In this document: positions 1 through 8,001 of the stretch, piece after piece
How positions within the stretch are numbered: position 1 is the stretch's first letter
Layout of the letters: each line of letters begins with the position of its first letter
Source of the DNA: Methylotenera sp.
GTDB lineage: Bacteria > Pseudomonadota > Gammaproteobacteria > Burkholderiales > Methylophilaceae
Direction of reading: 5' to 3'
DNA: 64,000 nucleotides
Assembly: GCA_030682715.1 (NCBI GenBank)
Contig: JAUXNQ010000012.1
Span: 1 to 64,000 of the forward strand
Notes under the pieces: model-generated
What the model saw: only the letters and a program-made list of their open reading frames with translations
Told to the model about the DNA's origin: nothing
The model's database searches: none
Translations under genes and position numbers: made by a program

Positions 1-129
1 TTGGTGGAGAACGCCTTCCTGCATCTCAAGCGCTGGCGTGGCATTGCAACGCGCTATGCAAAATGCACCTCTTCATTCCTCGCCGCTGTGCATATCCGTT
101 GCATTGCCTTATGGGCTAATATCTCGTGA
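1..129 (+). CDS. IS5-family DDE transposase, C-terminal fragment (cut by window edge)
   Basis: Frame 1 is open from the first base and stops at TGA 127-129, giving 42 residues. The peptide contains VENAFLHLKRWRGIATRYAK and ends in LAAVHIRCIALWANIS. This is the typical C-terminal tail of IS5-type DDE transposases, in which the E of VENAF would be the last catalytic acid. Only the end of the element lies in the window, so the IS may be complete further left. A hairpin follows 11 bases after the stop. Confidence 0.7.
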   Translation: MVENAFLHLKRWRGIATRYAKCTSSFLAAVHIRCIALWANIS

Positions 130-140
130 CGATACTATCT

Positions 141-161
141 AAGGAGCTCAGGCTCCTTTTT
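141..161 (+). terminator. Hairpin plus T-run after the transposase
   Basis: AAGGAGC-TCAG-GCTCCTT forms a perfect 7-bp stem with a 4-base loop followed by further T residues, the form of an intrinsic terminator. It lies just after the transposase stop and may coincide with the end of the insertion sequence. Confidence 0.6.
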
Positions 162-339
162 ATGTTTATACGGCTCTTTATTTTCAGTAATCGACGTTTA
201 CTTGGCTAGCTGCTTCTCGCGCGTTGACAGAAATAACTGATTAAAACATTAGTAAAAACAGAAGTTTTCATGGGGGCGGATTGTTGATGCTTTTAACTAA
301 TTACTTTTTAACCTTAGTAAGTTATGGCACTATTCGCTT

Positions 340-2562
340 ATGAAATCTCCATCAATTCCACTGGTAGCAGCTAACTCAGAAGATGTGAAAGTTAGTCTTA
401 CCGACAATATGATCTCGCCAGAGGAGTTGTCAAAACTTTCAATTGCCTTTAATCAGGCAACTGATTCACCATTATCAAGCTCAGTGATTCAAAAAGTACT
501 CGATTATTTACCTGCGATGATCGGGTATTGGGATAAAAGCCTTAAAAATCGGTTTGTAAATAAGAGTTATGGACTGTGGTTCGGGGTGGATGCCAGTCAG
601 ATTGTTGGCAAGTATATTTGGGAGTTACTTGGTGAGGATTTATATCGCTTAAATTTACCCTATATTCAGGGCGCTTTGAAAGGTGAATTTCAGGCATTTG
701 AGCGCATTATCCCTAATGTTGATGGTAGTAGTTCGCGCCATTCTTTAACCCATTACATCCCAGATGTTAGAGATGATGGTGAAGTGCAAGGTTTCTTTGT
801 GCTGGTGACTGATGTCAGTGCAATTAAAGAAGCTGAGGCAGTGCTTAGAAAAAGTGAAGAGCGGTTTCGTTCAGTGGTGCAAGATCAAACCGAGGTAATC
901 TCAAGATCGCGGGCTGATGGTACTTATCTCTTTGTAAACGATGTTTACTGTCGGTTCTTTGGTAAAACTGAGCAAGAGACGATAGGTTCTACTTGGAAAC
1001 CAGTTGTGTATCCTGAAGATATGCAGCGGGTGGTTGATGAGCTGGCAACGATGTCGCAGGCTAACCCAGTGGTGACGATTGAAAATCGAGTGCTGTCTGC
1101 CAGTGGTGATATTCATTGGATGCAGTTTAGTCATCGTGGTATTTTCGATGATCATGGGCAGCTCACAGAAATTCAATCGGTTGGTCGTGATGTTAGCGAC
1201 CGCAAACGGGCTGAAGAGGAAATTCAGAACCTAGCCTATAAAGATGCGTTAACTGGTTTGTTCAATAGAAGGCATTTGTTGGACCGCCTGCACATTGCTT
1301 TGGCAGCCTCTGCACGTAGCATGCAGTATGGTGCTTTGTTGTTTCTTGATTTAGATAAGTTTAAAGTCATTAATGATACGCAAGGCCACAGTGATGGCGA
1401 TATGTTGTTGATTGAAGTGGCAAAAAGAATCAATGCCTGTGTGAGAGAGGTTGACACTGTTGCACGGCAAGGTGGTGATGAGTTTGTTGTACTAGTAGAA
1501 AGATTAGGCACAAACTTAGAAGATGCTTCCCGTATGGCGGCAAAAATTGCTGAAAACATACGGGTGGCGCTAGCAGAGCCATATCAGATAAACCAGATGA
1601 ATATACATAGTTCATCAAGTATTGGTGTTTCGGTTTTCTGCGGGCATGATAACAGTGTAGAAGAGCTAATTAAGCGTGCCGATATGGCCATGTATCAGGC
1701 AAAAGATGGCGGCCGGAATAGAGTTCGCTTTTTTGATCCAGAGATGCAAAAGCTAGTTGAAGTGCGTGCATTACTAGAGTCTGATTTACATGTTGCATTA
1801 AAGACTGAGCAGTTTGAGTTGCATTATCAGCTACAAGTTGACCACGAAAATCAGCCGATTGGTGCTGAGGCATTGATTCGTTGGGTACATCCACAACGCG
1901 GTATGATTTCACCCGCACATTTTATTCCTGTGGCTGAGGAAAGTACGTTGATTTTGAGTATTGGCGATTGGGTGCTAGATGAGGCTTGTCGCCAGATTGC
2001 TGTTTGGAGTACTCATGAGAAGATGCGTAACTTGGTGTTGGCCGTTAACATTAGTGCGCAACAATTTAAGCAAGCACACTTTGTTGAGCAGATCGTATCG
2101 GCTATTCGTAAACATGGCATTGATCCGACGCGACTTAAATTGGAGCTTACTGAAAGTGTGGCGCTGGATGATATTGCCGATGTAATCGCAAAAAAGAATC
2201 TATTGAGGCAAGAGGTTGGCGTAACGCTGTCTTTAGATGACTTTGGAACGGGCTTTTCTTCACTGTCTTATTTAAAACGTTTACCGTTGGATCAAATTAA
2301 GATTGACCAAAGCTTTGTGCGAGATATCACCACCGACAAAAGTGATGCGGTCATGGTGAAAACCATCATTGATATGGCACAGAACTTTAGCTTAAATGTA
2401 ATTGCTGAAGGCGTTGAGACTGAAGCGCAACTGGCCTTTTTAAAGCAGCATGACTGTATGGCCTATCAAGGCTATTTGTTTAGTAAGCCCTTGCCTATCG
2501 AGCAGTTTGATGCGCTCATGAAACACTACGGTTCTGCTACTGATATTACCAAGTTAGTTTAA
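340..2562 (+). CDS. PAS-PAS-GGDEF-EAL cyclic-di-GMP signalling protein
   Basis: This is a soluble 740-residue protein with two PAS folds (about 50-165 and 170-290), a GGDEF domain (about 295-460) and an EAL domain (about 470-725). The diguanylate cyclase motif is intact (ARQGGDEF) and is preceded five residues earlier by REVD, an RxxD inhibitory site. The EAL domain has EALIRW, VNISAQQF, ELTES, LDDFGTG, KIDQSF and AEGVET, so phosphodiesterase activity is also expected. It is likely bifunctional or condition-switched through its PAS sensors. No signal peptide or membrane helix is visible. It stands alone, with about 180 bases upstream after the IS remnant, and converges on the isochorismatase-like gene. 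The ligand of the PAS domains cannot be read from the sequence. Confidence 0.93.
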   Translation: MKSPSIPLVAANSEDVKVSLTDNMISPEELSKLSIAFNQATDSPLSSSVIQKVLDYLPAMIGYWDKSLKNRFVNKSYGLWFGVDASQIVGKYIWELLGEDLYRLNLPYIQGALKGEFQAFERIIPNVDGSSSRHSLTHYIPDVRDDGEVQGFFVLVTDVSAIKEAEAVLRKSEERFRSVVQDQTEVISRSRADGTYLFVNDVYCRFFGKTEQETIGSTWKPVVYPEDMQRVVDELATMSQANPVVTIENRVLSASGDIHWMQFSHRGIFDDHGQLTEIQSVGRDVSDRKRAEEEIQNLAYKDALTGLFNRRHLLDRLHIALAASARSMQYGALLFLDLDKFKVINDTQGHSDGDMLLIEVAKRINACVREVDTVARQGGDEFVVLVERLGTNLEDASRMAAKIAENIRVALAEPYQINQMNIHSSSSIGVSVFCGHDNSVEELIKRADMAMYQAKDGGRNRVRFFDPEMQKLVEVRALLESDLHVALKTEQFELHYQLQVDHENQPIGAEALIRWVHPQRGMISPAHFIPVAEESTLILSIGDWVLDEACRQIAVWSTHEKMRNLVLAVNISAQQFKQAHFVEQIVSAIRKHGIDPTRLKLELTESVALDDIADVIAKKNLLRQEVGVTLSLDDFGTGFSSLSYLKRLPLDQIKIDQSFVRDITTDKSDAVMVKTIIDMAQNFSLNVIAEGVETEAQLAFLKQHDCMAYQGYLFSKPLPIEQFDALMKHYGSATDITKLV

Positions 2563-2775
2563 TGCTAGATTTCAGAATAAGAGCCTAGTAAATTCAATGC
2601 CAGTAAATTAGCCTAGACTCATTTTGGTTAAACTATATACTCCTTTAAATAACGACAGGCACGTATCATACAAGGAACGACGCCCCGGCGCGAAGCAATG
2701 TCACAAATCGCGACTCCTACAGAAGTCGGTGTGTATATACCTGACTTTATTTTGGGGTTCGCTATAAATGCTGAC

Positions 2776-3375
2776 TTAACTTAGAACGTCCACATTATCT
2801 ACAATGGCTGCATATAAATCACGCGTTGAGGCAATTGCGGCTTCATGTACTTCTTCAGCAGACAATACTTTTCCGTTAGCGGCTTCTAGTGGGCGTGTAG
2901 CTGTAGCGCTTGCAACCACAGTGACCGTATAGCCTAAATTAAAACCACCATGTGCGGTTGAGTTGATGCACATGTGAGTCATAAAGCCTGCCAGCACAAT
3001 ATTGGTAACACCTAGCGTTTTTAAATGTTGATCAAGTGATGTGTGGATAAATGCATTAGGGTAGTTTTTAACGATAACAGTTTCACCAGCAATCGGTGCA
3101 ACTTCATCACATATTGCGCCTATTTCTGCGGTAATGTCGTAAGGTGAACCCACACCAGCATCGTGCTGAATATGAATGATTGGGATGTTCAGCGCTCTAG
3201 CACGTTCAAGTAGCTTTTTTGCTTCGATGATGGCTGGTTCAACATTCGTTAATTGCATCAATCCTTTTCTATAGGTGTTTTGGCAATCAATCATCATCAA
3301 GGCAGAAGATGCCAGTGATGTTGCCGATAGTCCTAAGCCCGAAATCTCGCGCAATGTTTTAGACGCTGTGGTCAT
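2776..3375 (-). CDS. Isochorismatase-family cysteine hydrolase
   Basis: A 199-residue cysteine hydrolase of the isochorismatase/nicotinamidase superfamily (YcaC-like). The expected catalytic triad is visible: Asp in MMIDCQNTY, Lys in IVKNYPNAF and Cys in GFMTHMCINSTA. The family hydrolyses amide or vinyl-ether bonds of small metabolites. The substrate cannot be assigned here because the neighbours (a c-di-GMP protein and a ubiquinone hydroxylase) give no pathway context. The length matches the family. The gene is monocistronic with its own upstream region of about 105 bases. Confidence 0.85.
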   Translation of the reverse strand: MTTASKTLREISGLGLSATSLASSALMMIDCQNTYRKGLMQLTNVEPAIIEAKKLLERARALNIPIIHIQHDAGVGSPYDITAEIGAICDEVAPIAGETVIVKNYPNAFIHTSLDQHLKTLGVTNIVLAGFMTHMCINSTAHGGFNLGYTVTVVASATATRPLEAANGKVLSAEEVHEAAIASTRDLYAAIVDNVDVLS

Positions 3376-3480
3376 GCTGTTTCCTTTGCAATTAATTGAC
3401 TTGGTAGTGTTTTATGCACTTAATATAGTCAATTAAACCTGATGCAGGTTCACTTTACAATCCATTAATTTGACAGCGCA

Positions 3481-4656
3481 TTAACTTGCTTCAGTGAGCA
3501 TATGCGCCACAGCACGTTTAAAAGGAGAGATACGGTTACCTATACGTAAAGATGCAGCCCTAATGAGGCGTGCAGGCATTGAGTCATTACCATACAGTTT
3601 TGCAATCGCATGTGTGGCAATAAACAGAGGGCGTGTTTTAAGTCTGTGTTTTCTTTCATAACGTTCAAGCAGGGCAGTAGCCGCGATATTGCTACCGCGT
3701 GATTTTGCGGTTTTGATTTCATTAGCAAGGACATCGATGCCAGATAGCCCAAAATTAAACCCATGTGCGGTCACGGGGTGCATGCCGACGGCAGCATCGC
3801 CAATTAATGCAAAGCGCTTTGCAACAAGCTGGCTAGCATAGGCTGTCACTAGTGGGTAAGCATGCCGAGTGGATGCTAATTGCATGGTACCCAACCTGTG
3901 CTTAAATCGTATTGCGATATCCTCATTAAAATCTGTTTCACTTAAAGACATCAGCTGTTGAATGTCAGTAGCAGGCAGTGTGATGACAACGGATGAGCGC
4001 ATGCCATTCATTGGCAGTAGCGCTAAGGTTTGTCCGTAGTCAAACCATTCCCAGGCTGCATGGTGGTGTGGAATGCTATGCTCCATCACGCATACCATCA
4101 TGGTTTTGCCAAAGTCATGCATGGTGGCAGGGATGCCCATTGCCCGCCTTGTTTCAGAGAAGCGGCTATCTGCCGCCACTAAAAGCTGCGCTTTTATTTT
4201 ATCGCCACTGGCAAGGTTAATGTATGCGCCATCATTATCTGTGCTGATGGCTGTTATGTCTGATTCAGTGAGTAAGGTGACATCAGGTGATGATTTCACT
4301 GCTTCATATGCAGATTTGCGGATAAGGTGATTCGCGACCAAATAGCCTAGCTCCTGCTTTTTGCTATCGCGGTGGTCAATATTCATGGCGTAAAGTGATG
4401 GTCCATTAAGCACGCGCGCATCACGCAAGGGTGAAATAGCGTTTGCATCAATGTGCTCCCACAAGCCAAGTGATTGCATTAGTTGGGCAGAATGGTGTGT
4501 GAGTGCAATTTCACGTCCATCAAAAGCTGGGTTTGCCAACATAGTTTCTGGCTGGCGCTCAAGTATAGCAATGCGCAATCCGCATCCAGCAACAGCCTGT
4601 GCAAAACATAATCCAGAAGGCCCTGCCCCGACAATGGCGATATCGAAGTTCATCAT
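3481..4656 (-). CDS. ubiM: UbiH/UbiF/VisC-family FAD hydroxylase, UbiM-like
   Basis: A 391-residue flavin monooxygenase. The N-terminal dinucleotide-binding fold is seen in DIAIVGAGPSGLCFAQA, and the second FAD motif GDAAVGMHPVTAHGFNFGL lies near residue 275. Enzymes of this group hydroxylate the ring of ubiquinone precursors. The HPVTAHGFN version of the FAD motif resembles my recollection of UbiM (5-demethoxyubiquinol 5-hydroxylase) more than UbiH or UbiF, so the symbol is an inference. Two adjacent Met codons allow a start at 4656 or 4653. The general family is secure and the exact hydroxylation position is not. Confidence 0.75.
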   Translation of the reverse strand: MMNFDIAIVGAGPSGLCFAQAVAGCGLRIAILERQPETMLANPAFDGREIALTHHSAQLMQSLGLWEHIDANAISPLRDARVLNGPSLYAMNIDHRDSKKQELGYLVANHLIRKSAYEAVKSSPDVTLLTESDITAISTDNDGAYINLASGDKIKAQLLVAADSRFSETRRAMGIPATMHDFGKTMMVCVMEHSIPHHHAAWEWFDYGQTLALLPMNGMRSSVVITLPATDIQQLMSLSETDFNEDIAIRFKHRLGTMQLASTRHAYPLVTAYASQLVAKRFALIGDAAVGMHPVTAHGFNFGLSGIDVLANEIKTAKSRGSNIAATALLERYERKHRLKTRPLFIATHAIAKLYGNDSMPARLIRAASLRIGNRISPFKRAVAHMLTEAS

Positions 4657-4864
4657 AATGCTACCGAAATATTGGTGTTAGACATGTTGCTTATGATTGC
4701 GGTAAATACAGTCACTGGCATTGACTCAGGTCAATTAGTCATGGTTTTGGGGCCAATTTTTGGTGATTATAGCTATTCCACTAAATAATCCTACCACCTA
4801 GTCATTCCGTGCTTTCACGTGTGAATAACCAGCTGTGACGTATGAATAATGCGCTTTCGCGCTT

Positions 4865-4891
4865 CCACTTAGGGCTTTAGCCCTTTAGTGG
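4865..4891. repeat. Inverted repeat in intergenic region
   Basis: CCACTTAGGGC-ttta-GCCCTTTAGTGG pairs over 12 positions with one mismatch and one possible G-U pair, around a 4-base loop. It has no clear T-run on either strand. It could be a structured RNA end for the kinase-HDOD-GAF transcript or a REP-like element. Confidence 0.5.
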
Positions 4892-4900
4892 AGCGGTGAT

Positions 4901-5041
4901 GCCAAACACTGGTACAGCGCATATATTCTACGGGCAAGCCAAATGCTGGCTCAGCTGGTATATTCCACGGTGAATACCTTTCACACTTTGCTTGCCAGTT
5001 TACTAGCATAGCAAATTGGGGAAGCCAAGCACTGGCTCACG
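4901..5041. repeat. Three degenerate copies of a GCCAANNNCTGG palindromic unit
   Basis: gccaaacactggtacagc (4901-4918), gccaaatgctggctcagc (4938-4955) and gccaagcactggctcacg (5024-5041) align without gaps. The second and third can each fold on themselves through GCCA/TGGC. Spacing is 37 and 86 bases between starts. The function is unknown. Confidence 0.45.
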
Positions 5042-5140
5042 GTCTCGTCGGTATGACGATTTTGTGCGATAGGGCACAGCATCGGATTATTTGATGGAAC
5101 AGCTATACATGATGCTTAAGCAATATGGTGAAGTTTAACG

Positions 5141-7468
5141 TTAGCCTTTTTGCTTGATAGCGAGCACTGACTGGTTGCGCAGGGTGCGCAATAAGGAAAG
5201 CTGCCTAGTTGAAACCTGCATGCTATTGGGCTGCTCCATATCTGCGTAAAACATGCCCAACGCTTTGTTGTTGACCATAATCGGAAGCAGTAAAAAGCTT
5301 TGTGATGAAACAGTTTGCCTGTACCACTGCGGAATTTTAGCCGTTACGTTCTCAGCCGCAATATCCTCCAGCATTAAGTCTGCCCCTTTACTAATGGCAA
5401 GGTGGAACACATCTGGTGCAAAGTCTAAACTAAACCGAAATTTCTTTAATGCAATATCAATGTCTTGACCAAATCCAAAACGTGCGGCCATTTGATTGTT
5501 TTTGATATCTCTTATCAATAAGAGCGTGCGGTTAAAGCCCATGCCACGGTGCATGGTTTCTAGCACCATCTGCATGATGTCATTGAGTTGGTGATCTTCA
5601 ATCAGCGTGTTCGTTACTTCTTGAATACCTTCGGTGAGAATAGACTCAGAATCAAGTTTTGCTGAGTCACTGTTCTTGTCATTGGGGTGTGCTAAGTTGA
5701 TGCCCAGCGATGCTAGCTCAGTCTCTTCAGCAGTTTTGTGTGATGCCTCTGCTCTTGCTCCAATCCAAGCGTTAACTCGCGTCATCAGCATGCTTTGTGA
5801 AGTGTTGATGCCAATTACTCTCGCCCGCGCCGCCAGCTCATCTAAAGCACTCTCCATTGATTTACGTAGCTGTTGCTCCGAAACGCTAAGCGCATGTTCA
5901 TAGCGTGTTGCTAGTTGCTTGAGGGCTTTGGATTTATCGGCGCTATTGCCGTTGCTGGCAATAGCGCATAGCTCATTTGCAAGGTTAACCGTCAACGATA
6001 AACTTTCTAGCTCACCACTCGGTTTGATGACTTTATCCCCGCTTAATTTACGCATACCAGCGATTAAGCGTGGAGGAAAGTTCCAACTTTTAGCGACGCC
6101 TATTCCCAGCTCGTTGTAGGACATGCCTAGCACTTTAACCGAGGCTTTATCCTCGCTATCGCCCTGAGCAACTAAGCGAGAAACCTGTTGGCTTTCTTCA
6201 AAGAAGTAAAAACTGGCGAGCAGCTTGCCTAAATTGCGGAACATAGAACAAATGATAGCTTCTTCTGCATTTCTAACATGGCTAGTGGGGGCTAATTGTG
6301 CCGCCACAATACCCGCAAAGAATGATGCTAGTACATCATCTTTCAGTTGTGATGCCTGTGCTTTATTCTGCAAAAAATCAAGCAATATCAAAGACATTGC
6401 CACATTGCGTACTGTTTCAAAGCCTAAAATTACCACGGCTTTTGAAATGGTATTGATATGGCCGCCAAATTGACCATAAGTGACTGTATTCACCAGTTTT
6501 AATAATTTATTAGTCAGTGCAAAGTCATTCAAAATACTTTGTGCTAATGCATTGTTGCTGGCTGAGTCATCGTCTGCCAGTCGGTTGATTTCGCTAATTG
6601 TGTGTGACAAAGCAGGGAAATCACTTTTACTACGCATGCGGCGTAGTAAAAAATCCATCGTACTGTGAGCATCCACTGGCTTATGCTCACCTTGTACGGG
6701 GTTTAAGTAATCTTGCAGGGCCTGCTTCATCGCGTTAGCATCGGCGTATCGGTCTTCAGGCGCTTTGCTCGTTGCTTTAAGAATAATGCTTTCTAGCGCT
6801 TCATCAAGATGTATCTGTAGGACCTGAAGGGGCACGCCAGTCTTTGGGAGCGCTGTTGGTTTTTTTGCTTTTTCGATGAATGGCAACCCTGTCATCATCT
6901 CGTGCAACAACACACCTAATGAAAAAATATCTGCGGAGACCGTGGCTTTATCGCTAGAAATTATCTCGGGTGCGTCGTAGGGCGTAGCGGAGTGGTTTTG
7001 AGGGCTATTTGTTGCAAGATTAGCCATACCTATGCCCATCATCATGGGCATTTGATCTTCTGTAATGATAAAGTTTTCTGGTTGTAGGTCTAAAGATATC
7101 ACGCCTTGAGCGTGGGTGTAACTAACACCCTCCAGTACGTCTGCAATCATTTGTACTGCAAGAGTAGCCGCGAATGGCTGGGATGATTTTAATTGTTGCG
7201 ACAAAGTGATGCCGTTAACAAATGCATAAACTAGATAAGGAGCGCCATCATGCTCACCAGCATCTAGCAAGGTGACAATGTTCTTATGTTGTAATTTGCT
7301 TACAATGCGTACCCGCTGTAATAGGGCATCTAAATGCTGGCCATTGTGTGGCAGTAGTTTAATAATCACCTCGCGACCCATGTGCGGATCAAGCGCTAAA
7401 TAGACAGCATTTTGTTTGCTTTCATTAAGCTTTCGTAGTATTTCAAAGCGGTCTATTTTATTAATCAT
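5141..7468 (-). CDS. Degenerate Ser/Thr kinase-HDOD-GAF signalling protein
   Basis: A 775-residue three-module protein. Residues 1 to about 255 follow the Ser/Thr kinase fold: a glycine-poor loop (KLNESKQNAVYLA), a beta3 lysine (EVIIKLL), and a catalytic-loop equivalent reading ISLDLQPENF instead of HRDLKPEN. The DFG position reads MGIGMA. With DFG lost and the catalytic-loop Lys changed to Gln it is probably a pseudokinase. Residues about 275-480 form an HDOD domain (LLRRMRSKSDFPALS, ILGFETVRNVAMSL), a module that regulates signalling proteins without HD hydrolase activity. Residues about 600-770 resemble GAF. The start ATG has AGGA seven bases upstream. It is transcribed away from the c-di-GMP riboswitch operon, across an intergenic region of about 520 bp. 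Confidence 0.85.
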   Translation of the reverse strand: MINKIDRFEILRKLNESKQNAVYLALDPHMGREVIIKLLPHNGQHLDALLQRVRIVSKLQHKNIVTLLDAGEHDGAPYLVYAFVNGITLSQQLKSSQPFAATLAVQMIADVLEGVSYTHAQGVISLDLQPENFIITEDQMPMMMGIGMANLATNSPQNHSATPYDAPEIISSDKATVSADIFSLGVLLHEMMTGLPFIEKAKKPTALPKTGVPLQVLQIHLDEALESIILKATSKAPEDRYADANAMKQALQDYLNPVQGEHKPVDAHSTMDFLLRRMRSKSDFPALSHTISEINRLADDDSASNNALAQSILNDFALTNKLLKLVNTVTYGQFGGHINTISKAVVILGFETVRNVAMSLILLDFLQNKAQASQLKDDVLASFFAGIVAAQLAPTSHVRNAEEAIICSMFRNLGKLLASFYFFEESQQVSRLVAQGDSEDKASVKVLGMSYNELGIGVAKSWNFPPRLIAGMRKLSGDKVIKPSGELESLSLTVNLANELCAIASNGNSADKSKALKQLATRYEHALSVSEQQLRKSMESALDELAARARVIGINTSQSMLMTRVNAWIGARAEASHKTAEETELASLGINLAHPNDKNSDSAKLDSESILTEGIQEVTNTLIEDHQLNDIMQMVLETMHRGMGFNRTLLLIRDIKNNQMAARFGFGQDIDIALKKFRFSLDFAPDVFHLAISKGADLMLEDIAAENVTAKIPQWYRQTVSSQSFLLLPIMVNNKALGMFYADMEQPNSMQVSTRQLSLLRTLRNQSVLAIKQKG

Positions 7469-7771
7469 CGATTATTCCTGGATCATTCCTGACGAACTCT
7501 GGCTTCATTTGTTATTAATGCTTGACAGGATGTTGGCCCGCCATCATTGGGTACAACATCATTTTGTGCAAGATGATGCGCAAAATCTGGCGAAAAGTTA
7601 CTTAGTGAGAAGCCGCCCCCATATTTTTGCTGTCGTCTTAAGTATTCATATGATTGCATCATATCATTAGGCGCTATGGCCAGCACTAATAGGATAGCCT
7701 TGTATTGGTGCTTGGTATTGATGATGAATGTATCAATTGTGAAGGGTTAGTATGATATACCAATTGGGTAG

Positions 7772-7800
7772 TTGACAATCTGTAAAAATCTACTGATACT
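7772..7800 (+). promoter_or_regulatory. Sigma70-like promoter of the riboswitch operon
   Basis: TTGACA at 7772-7777 is a perfect -35 box. After 17 bases, GATACT at 7795-7800 matches four of six -10 positions. The predicted start near 7806-7808 lies just ahead of the first riboswitch stem at 7813, which supports both calls. Confidence 0.65.
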
Positions 7801-7812
7801 CGGAGAACATTG

Positions 7813-7903
7813 CATTTGAAAAAGGCAAACTCAGCTGAAAGGCGAGGGCGCAAAATCACCGGTCTAAGGGGCAGTAGCTCTAGGATAGCGGGAGTACCAG
7901 ATG
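7813..7903 (+). ncRNA. Cyclic-di-GMP-I riboswitch (GEMM-I) aptamer
   Basis: The conserved GEMM-I blocks occur in order: GGCAAAC, a GAAA tetraloop, GGGCGCAAA, CACCGGTCTAAG and AGGATAGCGGGAGTACC. The closing stem pairs CATTTG (7813-7818) with CAGATG (7898-7903), with one G-U pair. The aptamer lies about 100 bases before a histidine kinase/c-di-GMP enzyme operon. Downstream, ACTCCC at 7932-7937 can pair either with GGGAGT inside the aptamer (7890-7895) or partly with the Shine-Dalgarno GGGAG at 7992-7996, which suggests translational control. No terminator with a T-run is evident, and the direction of switching is an inference. Confidence 0.9.
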
Positions 7904-8001
7904 TGCGGACTTTCCGTATCTCTCACAAGTGACTCCCCCATTCTATTGTCAGCTCCCTTTAGTGTTTTAGAAGCGAGATTAGTACTTTTGTGGGAGATAA
8001 C

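Larger units (their letters stand above)
4657..5140. other. 484-bp intergenic region with hairpins and three short palindromic repeats
   Basis: No convincing gene is seen. The region separates the start of the UbiM-like gene from the end of the kinase-HDOD-GAF gene (both minus strand). It holds GCGC-tttc-GCGC near 4851, a longer hairpin at 4865-4891, and three related units of the form GCCAA-N4-TGG at 4901, 4938 and 5024. One or more hairpins could end upstream transcription. Confidence 0.6.

Noticed and set aside
325-342. TGGCACTATTCGCTTA before the first GGDEF-EAL gene as a sigma54 promoter
   Set aside because: The GG to GC spacing is eight rather than ten bases and the site runs into the start codon.
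2640-2775. GC-rich patch between the first GGDEF-EAL gene and the isochorismatase gene, considered as an RNA gene
   Set aside because: No convincing long stem, terminator or tRNA-like feature was found; it lies between convergent genes.
7416-7670. 84-residue plus-strand ORF across the kinase start
   Set aside because: It overlaps the 5' end of the kinase gene in antisense and has no ribosome site or motif.
7483-7686. 67-residue minus-strand ORF just upstream of the kinase-HDOD-GAF gene
   Set aside because: It has a GTG start and no good ribosome site, shows no recognisable motif, and lies where the promoter of the kinase gene is expected. A real leader gene cannot be excluded.
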